From NCBI RefSeq assembly GCF_003002815.1, contig NZ_PVTF01000002.1:434001-498000 (forward strand): 64,000 bases of DNA, read 5' to 3'. Source of the DNA: Umezawaea tangerina. Its GTDB lineage: Bacteria > Actinomycetota > Actinomycetes > Mycobacteriales > Pseudonocardiaceae. Positions 43,080-50,990 of the stretch are shown in pieces. Below the pieces are notes generated by a model. That model worked only from the letters and a program-made list of their open reading frames with translations. It was not told the DNA's origin and did no database searches. Made by a program: the position numbers and the translations under genes. Every line of letters begins with the position of its first letter. Position 1 is the stretch's first letter.

Positions 43080-45221
43080 CTAGTCGGGGATCAGCTGGTC
43101 GGGGGTGAGGGTGGTCGACCCCTCGGGGAGGTCGTCCGGTGGGTGGAGGCCCAGGTAGGTGACCGGGACGTCGAGGTGGAGGGTCGGCGTCCAGGTGGTC
43201 GTGGGGACGCCTTTCGCGCGCAGCAGGTCGAGCAGGTGGGTGGTGGTGAGGTAGCGGCGGGCGAGGATGGCCTTGGCGAGGAGGGTGGTGTTGAGGTGGT
43301 TGCCCTCCACCTGGTTGAACGCGGGGTCGCCGGGCAGGTGGAGGTGCAGCCAGGTGGCGGACCAGGAGCCGTCGGGGTCGCGGGTGAAGGCGATGGGGAG
43401 CGCCACTCGGCCGGGGCCGCGGAGGGTCGAGCGGGCGCGGACGGTGCGGGGGTCGAAGGGTGCGCCCGCCTGGGCGGGACCGCGGGTCATCCAGCCGAAC
43501 GTGGACTCGGCGACGTCGTCGAAGCCCTCGCCCGAGTAGACGTTGACCTGCGGTACCAGGCAATGCGCGTCGATGGTGGACAGCGGGATGTCGATGAACT
43601 CGGTGGCGCCGTCGGCGGACTCGGTGATGTCGCCGGAGTGCACGGCGCCGTCGTGGGCGAGGTTGGTCCAGGCGACGTGGCCGACGTAGCCGAAGTCCTC
43701 GTCCAGCAGGAGGGCCGAGAGGTCGAAGTCGGTGCGGCGCGCGGTCTCGCGCCAGTAGGTGAAGAAGCGCAGCACCTCGCCCGCTTCGGGGTCGATCCGG
43801 GAGCGGGAGCCGCGGGGCAGCACGGCGAAGCCGTCCTCGGAGGCCTTGCCGGACAACGGGAGCGCGACGTCCAGCATGGCCGGGTCGACGACGAGATGGG
43901 CGTAGGTGGGCAGCCTGGTGGTGAGCTCGCCGTCGATGAGCGCGGCCGCGCGGGCGACCACCTCGGGTGGTAGCGGGTCGCGGTTGTCGTCGGCGACCCA
44001 GGCCCGGCGGCCGCGGGTGGCGAAGACGCGGGCGAGGTCCGGCGTCGTGCGGTTGGCGAGGTGTTCGCGCACCGAGCACAGCACCCGGCCGGAGACCGAG
44101 CCGATGACGGACTCCACCGCGGCGAGCACCGAGTCCACTTCGGACGGTTCCGTCGACCGGCGCAGCAAGCGGTCCAGCGAGCGCAAGAGCATGCCGGGCG
44201 CGACGGCGAGGATCTCCGCGGCCCTGCCCACGTCGCCCGCGTAGAACGCCTCCTCGGCACGGCCCGCCAGCGACCGGGCGGTCCGCTCACCGCGGGCGAC
44301 GGCGAACACCTCAGCGGCGTGCGGGAAGCGCGGGTACTCGTGCGGGTGCAGGCCCTCGCCGAGGCGCTTCCACGGGCCAGCGTGCCGGGCGACGTCACCA
44401 AGCTTGGCCTCGCCGCCGTCGACGACCCGGTCCAGCGCGCCGAGCAGGACGCGCCGTTCGCGGCGGCGGAAGCTGCGGAAGCGGGTGGGGGTGGCCAGGC
44501 TGACGTCGCCGCCGCTGAGCCGGCAGGCCAGGCGCAGCACGTCCGTCACGGTGTCCACCGCGACGGGTTCGCGGCCCCCGGCCATCCGTGCGGCGTTGAC
44601 GACCGCGCGGTTCTCCCGCACGGGCACCGCCTTCGGCTGGGCGCCGTCCAGGCACGTCCGCGCCAGCTCGGCCAGCAGGTCGAGGTCCCCCTCGCCCAGC
44701 GGCGTCGGGCTCCCGGCCAGCCGCAGGTAGAGCGCACTCGTCTCCTCGGCCAGGGTGTCGCCCAGGTGCAGGACGGTGACCCGGTCCTCCGCCGACGCGA
44801 CCAGCTCGTCGTGCGCGGCCAGCAGCTCGGCGAAGGTGTGCCGGTAGCGGCCGTAGGTCGGCAGGTCGAGCAGGTTCACCACGCCCGGCAACACGTCGAC
44901 GGGGCGCCCGACCAGCTCGCGCAGGCAGCTCACCCAGAACTCGACGGTGTCCGGGACGCCGTTCGGGAAGTCCAGGAAGTACGCGTTGTGCTCCACGTGG
45001 TCGCCGACCAGGCCGCGCACGGCACCGATCGCCCGCACGGCGAGGTCCATCGCCGCGCCCGGTTCCAGGCCGGACACGTGGTCCAGCAGTTCGCGGGTGG
45101 CGGTGAAGCCGACACCGGCCAGCACGGCGTCCAGCTGCCGCGCGACGGCCGCGCCGTCGCCCGCGGGGGCCTCCGACCGGGGAACGCGCAGCGTCTTGCG
45201 GATGATCACGTGGTCGAGCAC
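43080..45221 (-). CDS. SCO0854/MXAN_6230-family protein lacking the N-terminal RING part
   Basis: A 713-residue protein from GTG 45221 (AGGACC upstream). The last 300 residues carry a TerD-like block (F-D-L-S-A-L-L-L-D-E-D-F, V-H-S-G-D-I-T, V-P-Q-V-N-V-Y-S-G-E-G-F) seen in the SCO0854/MXAN_6230 family and in tellurium/stress proteins. Full-length members, as I recall, also have a RING-like Cys domain at the N-terminus; no such Cys set is seen upstream in any good frame here. The biological role is unknown, perhaps stress or conflict related. Confidence 0.75.
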   Translation of the reverse strand: MLDHVIIRKTLRVPRSEAPAGDGAAVARQLDAVLAGVGFTATRELLDHVSGLEPGAAMDLAVRAIGAVRGLVGDHVEHNAYFLDFPNGVPDTVEFWVSCLRELVGRPVDVLPGVVNLLDLPTYGRYRHTFAELLAAHDELVASAEDRVTVLHLGDTLAEETSALYLRLAGSPTPLGEGDLDLLAELARTCLDGAQPKAVPVRENRAVVNAARMAGGREPVAVDTVTDVLRLACRLSGGDVSLATPTRFRSFRRRERRVLLGALDRVVDGGEAKLGDVARHAGPWKRLGEGLHPHEYPRFPHAAEVFAVARGERTARSLAGRAEEAFYAGDVGRAAEILAVAPGMLLRSLDRLLRRSTEPSEVDSVLAAVESVIGSVSGRVLCSVREHLANRTTPDLARVFATRGRRAWVADDNRDPLPPEVVARAAALIDGELTTRLPTYAHLVVDPAMLDVALPLSGKASEDGFAVLPRGSRSRIDPEAGEVLRFFTYWRETARRTDFDLSALLLDEDFGYVGHVAWTNLAHDGAVHSGDITESADGATEFIDIPLSTIDAHCLVPQVNVYSGEGFDDVAESTFGWMTRGPAQAGAPFDPRTVRARSTLRGPGRVALPIAFTRDPDGSWSATWLHLHLPGDPAFNQVEGNHLNTTLLAKAILARRYLTTTHLLDLLRAKGVPTTTWTPTLHLDVPVTYLGLHPPDDLPEGSTTLTPDQLIPD

Positions 45222-45309
45222 GAGTGGTCCTGTCGTCGAGTGTGGATCAAGCCTCCCATCCTGACCGCGTCCAGGACCACCGAACGGACGATCCCGCCCT
45301 GACCGGCGT

Positions 45310-45939
45310 TCAGCCGTAGGTCGGGTGCTGCGGCCAGCCCGCGGGCGAGTCCTCCCAGTCCTGCTGCCGCCCGTAGGGCGTGAGGTCGAGGACGCTGTTG
45401 CCGAACAGCAGGCGGTCGACACCGCGTTGCGTGGTGTTGTAGGTGCGGTAGACACGGTCGCCGTCGCGCAGGAAGACGGTGAGCATGAAACCGCCGCCCG
45501 CCCCGCAGTCGTCGGCGAAGGTCGAGCCGCGGGACGACACGAACGGCAGCGTCCAGCCCCTACGCTCCTTGTACTCCCGGATCTGGGCAAGCGGCATGTT
45601 CGACACCGTCACCCAGGTCACCCCCAGGTCGGCCAGCGCGGGCAGCGCGGTCACCGGGACGTTGTCGGTCAACGCCGTGCAGCCGCCGCAGAAGGCGTCC
45701 GGGCCGATGTCCATGAACTGGTAGACGACCAGCTGGTCGCGCCCGTCGAACAGGTCGAGCAGCGTCCGCTTGCCCTCGGGCGCCTCGAACTCGTAACCGC
45801 CGTCGAACTCGACCATCGGCAACCGCCGCCGTCGCGCGGCCAGCGCGTCCTGGGCGCGGGTGACTTCCTTTTCAGCCGTGAGCAGCTCGTCGCGCGCCCG
45901 CTGCCAGTCCGGCGCGGACACGACCTCTGGTTTCTCCAT
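45310..45939 (-). CDS. DUF899 family thioredoxin-like protein
   Basis: A 209-residue DUF899 protein (L-L-T-A-E-K-E-V-T-R-A-Q-D start, F-D-G-R-D-Q-L-V-V-Y-Q-F-M, C-G-G-C in the thioredoxin active-site place, then Y-N-T-T-Q-R-G-V). The function of the family is unknown; the fold and the C-x-x-C suggest a redox role. Confidence 0.88.
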   Translation of the reverse strand: MEKPEVVSAPDWQRARDELLTAEKEVTRAQDALAARRRRLPMVEFDGGYEFEAPEGKRTLLDLFDGRDQLVVYQFMDIGPDAFCGGCTALTDNVPVTALPALADLGVTWVTVSNMPLAQIREYKERRGWTLPFVSSRGSTFADDCGAGGGFMLTVFLRDGDRVYRTYNTTQRGVDRLLFGNSVLDLTPYGRQQDWEDSPAGWPQHPTYG

Positions 45940-45985
45940 CCGCCGATTGTCGCCCAGAGGTCCGACAATTTCTCGTCGGCGCAGG

Positions 45986-46798
45986 TCAGGTGGCTAGTCG
46001 AGTGGTCGCGTGGACGACCCGCATGCCGCACGGCACCCGTCCGCCGGACGCCTGCGCCCGCACCGAGTCCAGGAACGAGGCACGCAGGTCGGCCACCTGG
46101 TCGGCACCCAGCACGACCATGTCGTAGAACGACCCGGTCATCCGGTCCCACACGTGCTCGGGCGGGCCGCCCATGTCGATCACGACGGGCTCCCACGTCA
46201 CCGGCGCGAACCCCGCCGGTCCCAGCAGTCCGTCCAGGCCCTCGCGGGTGCGGGACCGGCGGTCGCCCAACCGCGGCATGGTGCCCGCGGCCCGGAAGAA
46301 CGGCACGGCCAGCGAGAGGAAGAGCTCCATCGCCTCCCCTTCCACCGCGCCGCCGCCGACGGCGACCGAGAACGCGCCGCCGGGCTCCAGGACCCGCGCC
46401 ACCTCGGCGACCACCTGTTCCACGTCGGTCATCAGCATGAACGCCATGTGCGAGAACACCGCGTCGAAGCTCGCGTCGGCGAACGGGAGCTCCTGGGCCC
46501 GGCCAAGGCGCAGGTCGGCGCCCGCCAGCGCGGGACGTCGGCGGGCGAGCCCGAGCTCGGCCTCCGACAGGTCGACGCCCGCCAGCACGTCGGCGCCGCG
46601 CCGGGCCAGGACCTCCAGCAGACCGCCGTCGGCGCAGCCCAGGTCGAGCACCCGCCGGGCGTCGGGCACCAGGTCGGCGAACTCCTCGTAGCTGGTCCGC
46701 CCGGTGGTGGTGCGGCTCGCCTCGACGCTCGCCGACTGCTCGCCGGGCCTGCTGTCGTGGAACGCGCGCAGGAAGTCCTCGTCAACGGATCCGGTCAC
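45986..46798 (-). CDS. Class I SAM-dependent methyltransferase
   Basis: A 270-residue protein with motif I V-L-D-L-G-C-A-D-G-G and the later L-P-F-A-D-A-S-F-D-A-V-F-S-H-M block. GTG 46798 has TACGGT seven bases upstream, so it is probably leaderless. Substrate unknown. It diverges from asnB, about 100 bp away. Confidence 0.88.
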   Translation of the reverse strand: MTGSVDEDFLRAFHDSRPGEQSASVEASRTTTGRTSYEEFADLVPDARRVLDLGCADGGLLEVLARRGADVLAGVDLSEAELGLARRRPALAGADLRLGRAQELPFADASFDAVFSHMAFMLMTDVEQVVAEVARVLEPGGAFSVAVGGGAVEGEAMELFLSLAVPFFRAAGTMPRLGDRRSRTREGLDGLLGPAGFAPVTWEPVVIDMGGPPEHVWDRMTGSFYDMVVLGADQVADLRASFLDSVRAQASGGRVPCGMRVVHATTRLAT

Positions 46799-46898
46799 CC
46801 CGCTGACCGTAGTGCGGGTCGGTGCCTGCACCGCGACCGGACATGGTTGGGTGTTGGGCGAAACCCGGACCTTCCCGAACCAGAGGTGTGAACGACAC

Positions 46899-48833
46899 GT
46901 GTGCGGCCTGCTTGGACTGATCTGCGCGACCGAAGCCGACGCGGTAGCCGCGCGGGACGCCGTCGCGGAAGCGCTGCGCTGCCAGCGGCACCGCGGTCCG
47001 GACGAGTCGGACACGTGGGCCGACGCGGAGGTCGTGTACGGCTTCAACCGGCTCGCGTTCATCGACCTGGAGCACTCGCACCAGCCGCTGGTGTGGGGGC
47101 CGCCGGAGGCGCCGACGCGCTACACGATGAACTTCAACGGCGAGATCTACAACTACCGCGAGCTGCGCCTGGAGCTGGCCCGCGTGTTCGGCACGAGCTT
47201 CCGCACCGAGGGTGACGGCGAGGCGATCGTCGCCGCCTACCACCACTACGGGCCCGCCGCGGTGGAGAAGCTGCGCGGGATGTTCGCGTTCATGATCTGG
47301 GACGCGCAGGAGAAGGTCGTGTTCGGCGCGCGCGACCCGTTCGGCATCAAGCCGCTGTACTACTCGGCCGGTCTCGGCGGGGTGGCGTTCTCCAGCGAGA
47401 AGAAGAGCCTGCTGGAGCTGGCGCGCACGCTGGGCGTGCGCGAGGAGCTGGACCGCAAGGCGTTGCAGCACTACATGGTGCTGCAGTACGTGCCGGAGCC
47501 GGAGTCGATGCACGCGGGCATCCGCCGGGTGGAGTCGGGCACGTCGTTCTTCGTGCGGCCCGGCGGGAAGGTCGAGTTCAGGCGGTACTTCAACCCGGTG
47601 TTCACCACGACCCCGGTCCACGGCCCGGCGCAGGCGGAGGCGCTCTACGAGCGCATCGCCGACGTGATGCGCGACTCGGTGGCCAAGCACATGATCTCCG
47701 ACCCGGACGTCACGGTCGGCGCGTTCCTGTCCGGCGGCATCGACTCCACCGCGACGGCGACGCTGGCCAAGCAGCACAACCCGAACCTGATCGCGTTCAC
47801 CTCCGGGTTCGAGCGCGAGGGCTACTCGGAGGTGGACGTCGCGGCCGAGACGGCGGCGGCGATCGGCGTGCGGCACGTGGTCAGGGTCGTGTCGCCGCAG
47901 GAGATGATGGACGCGCTGCCGCTGATCATCTGGTACCTCGACGACCCGGTGGCCGACCCGGCGCTGGTGCCGCTGTGGTTCATCGCGCGGGAGGCCCGCA
48001 AGCACGTCAAGGCGGTGCTGTCCGGTGAGGGCGCGGACGAGCTGTTCGGCGGGTACACGATCTACCACGAGCCGATCTCGCTGGCGCCGTTCGAGAAGGT
48101 CCCCGGCGGCGTGCGCAAGCTCATGGGCAGGGTGTCGACCAAGATCCCCGAGGGCACCCGCGGCAAGGACCTGCTGCGGCGCGGCGCGCTGCGGCTGGAG
48201 GACCGCTACTACGGCAACGCCCGCAACTTCAGCAACGACCAGCTGCGCGCGGTGCTGCGGGACTACGAGGAGCACGTCGGCTTCAAGGACGTGACCGCGC
48301 CCTGGTACGAGGTCTCGCGCGACTGGGACCCGGTGGCCAGGATGCAGCACGTCGACCTGTTCACCTGGCTGCGCGGCGACATCCTCGCCAAGGCCGACAA
48401 GGTGACCATGGCGAACTCGCTGGAGCTGCGGGTGCCGTTCCTGGACGCCGAGGTGTTCAAGGTCGCCGCCGACATCCCGACCGACCAGAAGCTCACCGAG
48501 GGCACCACGAAGTACGCGCTGCGCCGGGCCCTGGCCAAGATCATCCCGCCGCACGTGCTGAACCGGCCCAAGCTCGGGTTCCCGGTGCCGATCAGGCACT
48601 GGCTCCAGGACGAGATGTACGACTGGGCGCGCGGCATCATCGCCGACTCGCGGACCGAGTCGCTGCTGAGCAAGAGCGCCGTGTACGCGCTGCTGGAGGA
48701 GCACCGGACGGGTCCGATGGACCGCAGCCGCCAGCTCTGGGCGGTGCTGGTGTTCATGCTCTGGCACGGCATCTTCATCGAGAACCGGATCAAGGTCGAC
48801 GTCCCGGCGCCGGTCTACCCGGTCAAGCTCTGA
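46899..48833 (+). CDS. asnB: Asparagine synthase, glutamine-hydrolysing
   Basis: A 644-residue class II amidotransferase. The catalytic Cys2 follows the start codon directly (M-C-G-L-L-G), the glutaminase part has N-F-N-G-E-I-Y-N, and the synthetase PP-loop is F-L-S-G-G-I-D-S-T near residue 280. It converts aspartate, glutamine and ATP to asparagine and glutamate. GTG 46899 has AGAGGTG upstream, and only this start leaves Cys at position 2. Although an NRPS module in this window seems to use Asn, this gene is 32 kb away and looks like housekeeping. Confidence 0.96.
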   Translation: MCGLLGLICATEADAVAARDAVAEALRCQRHRGPDESDTWADAEVVYGFNRLAFIDLEHSHQPLVWGPPEAPTRYTMNFNGEIYNYRELRLELARVFGTSFRTEGDGEAIVAAYHHYGPAAVEKLRGMFAFMIWDAQEKVVFGARDPFGIKPLYYSAGLGGVAFSSEKKSLLELARTLGVREELDRKALQHYMVLQYVPEPESMHAGIRRVESGTSFFVRPGGKVEFRRYFNPVFTTTPVHGPAQAEALYERIADVMRDSVAKHMISDPDVTVGAFLSGGIDSTATATLAKQHNPNLIAFTSGFEREGYSEVDVAAETAAAIGVRHVVRVVSPQEMMDALPLIIWYLDDPVADPALVPLWFIAREARKHVKAVLSGEGADELFGGYTIYHEPISLAPFEKVPGGVRKLMGRVSTKIPEGTRGKDLLRRGALRLEDRYYGNARNFSNDQLRAVLRDYEEHVGFKDVTAPWYEVSRDWDPVARMQHVDLFTWLRGDILAKADKVTMANSLELRVPFLDAEVFKVAADIPTDQKLTEGTTKYALRRALAKIIPPHVLNRPKLGFPVPIRHWLQDEMYDWARGIIADSRTESLLSKSAVYALLEEHRTGPMDRSRQLWAVLVFMLWHGIFIENRIKVDVPAPVYPVKL

Positions 48834-48844
48834 CCCGGCGGGCG

Positions 48845-48866
48845 CGGGCGGGGGCCTCCCCGCCCG
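48845..48866 (+). terminator. Hairpin after asnB
   Basis: CGGGCGGGG-GCCT-CCCCGCCCG, a perfect 9-bp stem starting 11 bases after the asnB stop. Confidence 0.7.
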
Positions 48867-48952
48867 TGTCGTGTCCGGACCGTCACGCGGGCGATCTATC
48901 GTGGGTGTCCGCGCCGGACCTCCCGGCGCCGGAACCCGAGCGGAGACCTCGA

Positions 48953-50773
48953 GTGCGGGACCAGTCCGCTCGTCCGGTGGTCGACACGGCGTCCTCGGTC
49001 CTGTGCGACCCGGCGCGGGTGCGGGCGCTGCGGGACACCGGCCTGGGCATGGCGTCGGACTCGGTGATGGAGCGGTTCGTCGCCATGGTCCGGGTGCAGC
49101 TGCGGGTCCCGGTGGCGCTGGTGTCGCTGGTCGAGCCCGACCGGCAGGTGTTCCCCGGCATGGTGGGGCTGCCCGAGCCGTGGGCGTCCCGGCGGCGGAC
49201 GCCGCTGTCGCACTCCTTCTGCCAGCACGTGGTGACCAGCGGTGAGTCGCTGGTGCTCGAGGACGCGCGGGAGTCCGAGCGGGTGCGGGGCAACCTGGCC
49301 ATCTCCGAGCTGGGTGTCGTCGCCTACGCCGGGATGCCGCTGACCACCGGTGACGGGCAGGTGCTCGGGTCGCTGTGCGCGATCGACACCGTGCCCCGGC
49401 AGTGGACCGAGGACGAGCTGGCCACGCTGGCCGACCTGGCCGCGATGTGCACGACGGAGCTGCGGCTGCGGCTCGCGACCCGCCACCGCGGCAGGGAGCG
49501 CGTCCGCGCCCACGAGCTGTCCACGCAGTTGGAGCTGTCGCACGAGCGCACCCGGATCCTGCTCACCGCCGCGCAGGCGCTGGCCAGCGCCCGGAACCTC
49601 GAACACGTCCGGCACCAGGTCAGCGACCTGGTGTCCGGTGACGACGCCCCGACCTACGTCGGCCTCGTCGTGCTGGAGAAGGACGGCGGAATGCGCCGGG
49701 TCGTCGACCAGCGGTGGCCGGTGGACGGCGAGGACGGCGTGCAGCGCTACACCGTCGACGCGCCGCTGGCCACGGCGAAGGCGGTCCGCGAGCGCAGGCT
49801 GCTCTGGTACCCCGACCCGGAGTCGATCGCCGAGGACTTCACGCCGTGGACGGTCGAGCTGTACCACCGGATGGGGCTGCACGCGGTGGTGTGCGCTCCC
49901 CTGGTCGGCATGCGGGAGATCCTCGGGGTGCTGTTGTTCGGCTGGGACTCCGCGCACCTGCTGGAGACCGGCGAGCGCGAGGTGATCACGACGATCGCCG
50001 CGTACACGGCGCAGGCGCTGGAGCGGATCCGCCTGCTGGAGCACCGCGCCGGGGTCGCCCGCGAGCTTCAGGAGGCGATGCTCACCGAGCTGCCGGAGGT
50101 GCCCGGTCTGGCGATGGCGGCGCACTACCTGCCCTCGGCGATCGACGAGGCCGTCGGCGGCGACTGGTACGACGCCATCCGGCTCCCGAGCGGCACGCTG
50201 GCCGTGACCGTCGGCGACATCACCGGCCACGACGTGCACGCGTCCACCCTGATGGGGCAGGTCCGCAGCATGCTGCGCCAGGCGGCGTGGTGCCTGCCGG
50301 GCACCGGGCCGGGCGCGGCCGTGGACTCGCTGGAGTCCGCGCTCGCCGGCATCCCGGTCCCCGCCCACGGCACCCTCGTGCACCTGCGCCTCACCCCGCA
50401 CGACGACGGTTCCGGCCGCTGGGACCTGACCTACACCAACGCCGGGCACCCCGAGCCGATCCTGGTGGCGCCGGACGGCTCGGTCTCGCTGCTCGGCGGC
50501 CACGGCATGCTGTTCGGCTTCCCCGAGTTCGGCACCGGTCCGCGCGCCGACCACCACGTGGTCCTCGAACCGGGCAGCACGGTGGTGCTGCACACCGACG
50601 GCCTCGTGGAACGCCGCGACGTCGACTACGACGACTCCGTCGAGGCGTTGTGCGAGCAGCTGGCGGCCCTGGCGGGCAAGCCGCCGCGGGACGTGGTCGA
50701 CAGCCTCATCGCCCGGTTGAACGCCGCGGGCCAGGCGGACGACGACGTGGTCGTGCTCGCGATCGGCGTCTGA
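48953..50773 (+). CDS. GAF-domain SpoIIE-like PP2C serine phosphatase
   Basis: A 606-residue protein: GAF domain about 15-165 (V-A-L-V-S-L-V-E-P-D-R-Q, S-H-S-F-C-Q-H-V), short coil, second GAF about 190-350, and a C-terminal PP2C/SpoIIE domain (G-G-D-W-Y-D near residue 400, V-G-D-I-T-G-H-D, T-N-A-G-H-P-E-P). It should dephosphorylate an anti-sigma antagonist or another Ser-phosphorylated partner in response to a ligand or redox change. GTG 48953 has GGAGA at the right distance; GTG 48905 is in frame too. Confidence 0.92.
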   Translation: MRDQSARPVVDTASSVLCDPARVRALRDTGLGMASDSVMERFVAMVRVQLRVPVALVSLVEPDRQVFPGMVGLPEPWASRRRTPLSHSFCQHVVTSGESLVLEDARESERVRGNLAISELGVVAYAGMPLTTGDGQVLGSLCAIDTVPRQWTEDELATLADLAAMCTTELRLRLATRHRGRERVRAHELSTQLELSHERTRILLTAAQALASARNLEHVRHQVSDLVSGDDAPTYVGLVVLEKDGGMRRVVDQRWPVDGEDGVQRYTVDAPLATAKAVRERRLLWYPDPESIAEDFTPWTVELYHRMGLHAVVCAPLVGMREILGVLLFGWDSAHLLETGEREVITTIAAYTAQALERIRLLEHRAGVARELQEAMLTELPEVPGLAMAAHYLPSAIDEAVGGDWYDAIRLPSGTLAVTVGDITGHDVHASTLMGQVRSMLRQAAWCLPGTGPGAAVDSLESALAGIPVPAHGTLVHLRLTPHDDGSGRWDLTYTNAGHPEPILVAPDGSVSLLGGHGMLFGFPEFGTGPRADHHVVLEPGSTVVLHTDGLVERRDVDYDDSVEALCEQLAALAGKPPRDVVDSLIARLNAAGQADDDVVVLAIGV

Positions 50774-50779
50774 ACCACC

Positions 50780-50866
50780 ATTTCCCGATAGCGCTCCCGC
50801 ATAGCTGCGGACTTCTCCTGCCGACCGATTCAGGAATCCGCACGAGGACACGGGGAAATGCTATCG
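50780..50866. repeat. Interleaved inverted repeats between the phosphatase and the protease operon
   Basis: ATTTCC-CGATAGC at 50780-50792 and GGAAAT-GCTATCG at 50854-50866. Each half of the left block pairs with the same-order half of the right block, so the two pairings cannot nest. The arrangement allows two alternative hairpins or two inverted protein sites about 70 bp apart. It lies 125 bp before the protease gene. Confidence 0.5.
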
Positions 50867-50990
50867 GCGCAGGTGACCGGGATCGCCGAAGAACGGTGCC
50901 GGAATGCGCCCCGATGGTCGGGCTAGTCCGAACGGGCGTCGGGTCGACGAAGGCGGTCGAAGGCCCGACGGGTTCCCCTATCGTCCGTGG

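Noticed and set aside
46899-48833. asnB as an NRPS-cluster gene supplying Asn or as a lasso peptide cyclase
   Set aside because: It is 32 kb away, Cys2 and the full asparagine synthase layout are intact, and no precursor or B protein is adjacent.
48905-48952. Longer start (GTG 48905) for the GAF-SpoIIE phosphatase
   Set aside because: The GTG at 48953 has a better ribosome site; the 16 extra residues are Pro-rich and unconserved-looking, though not excluded.
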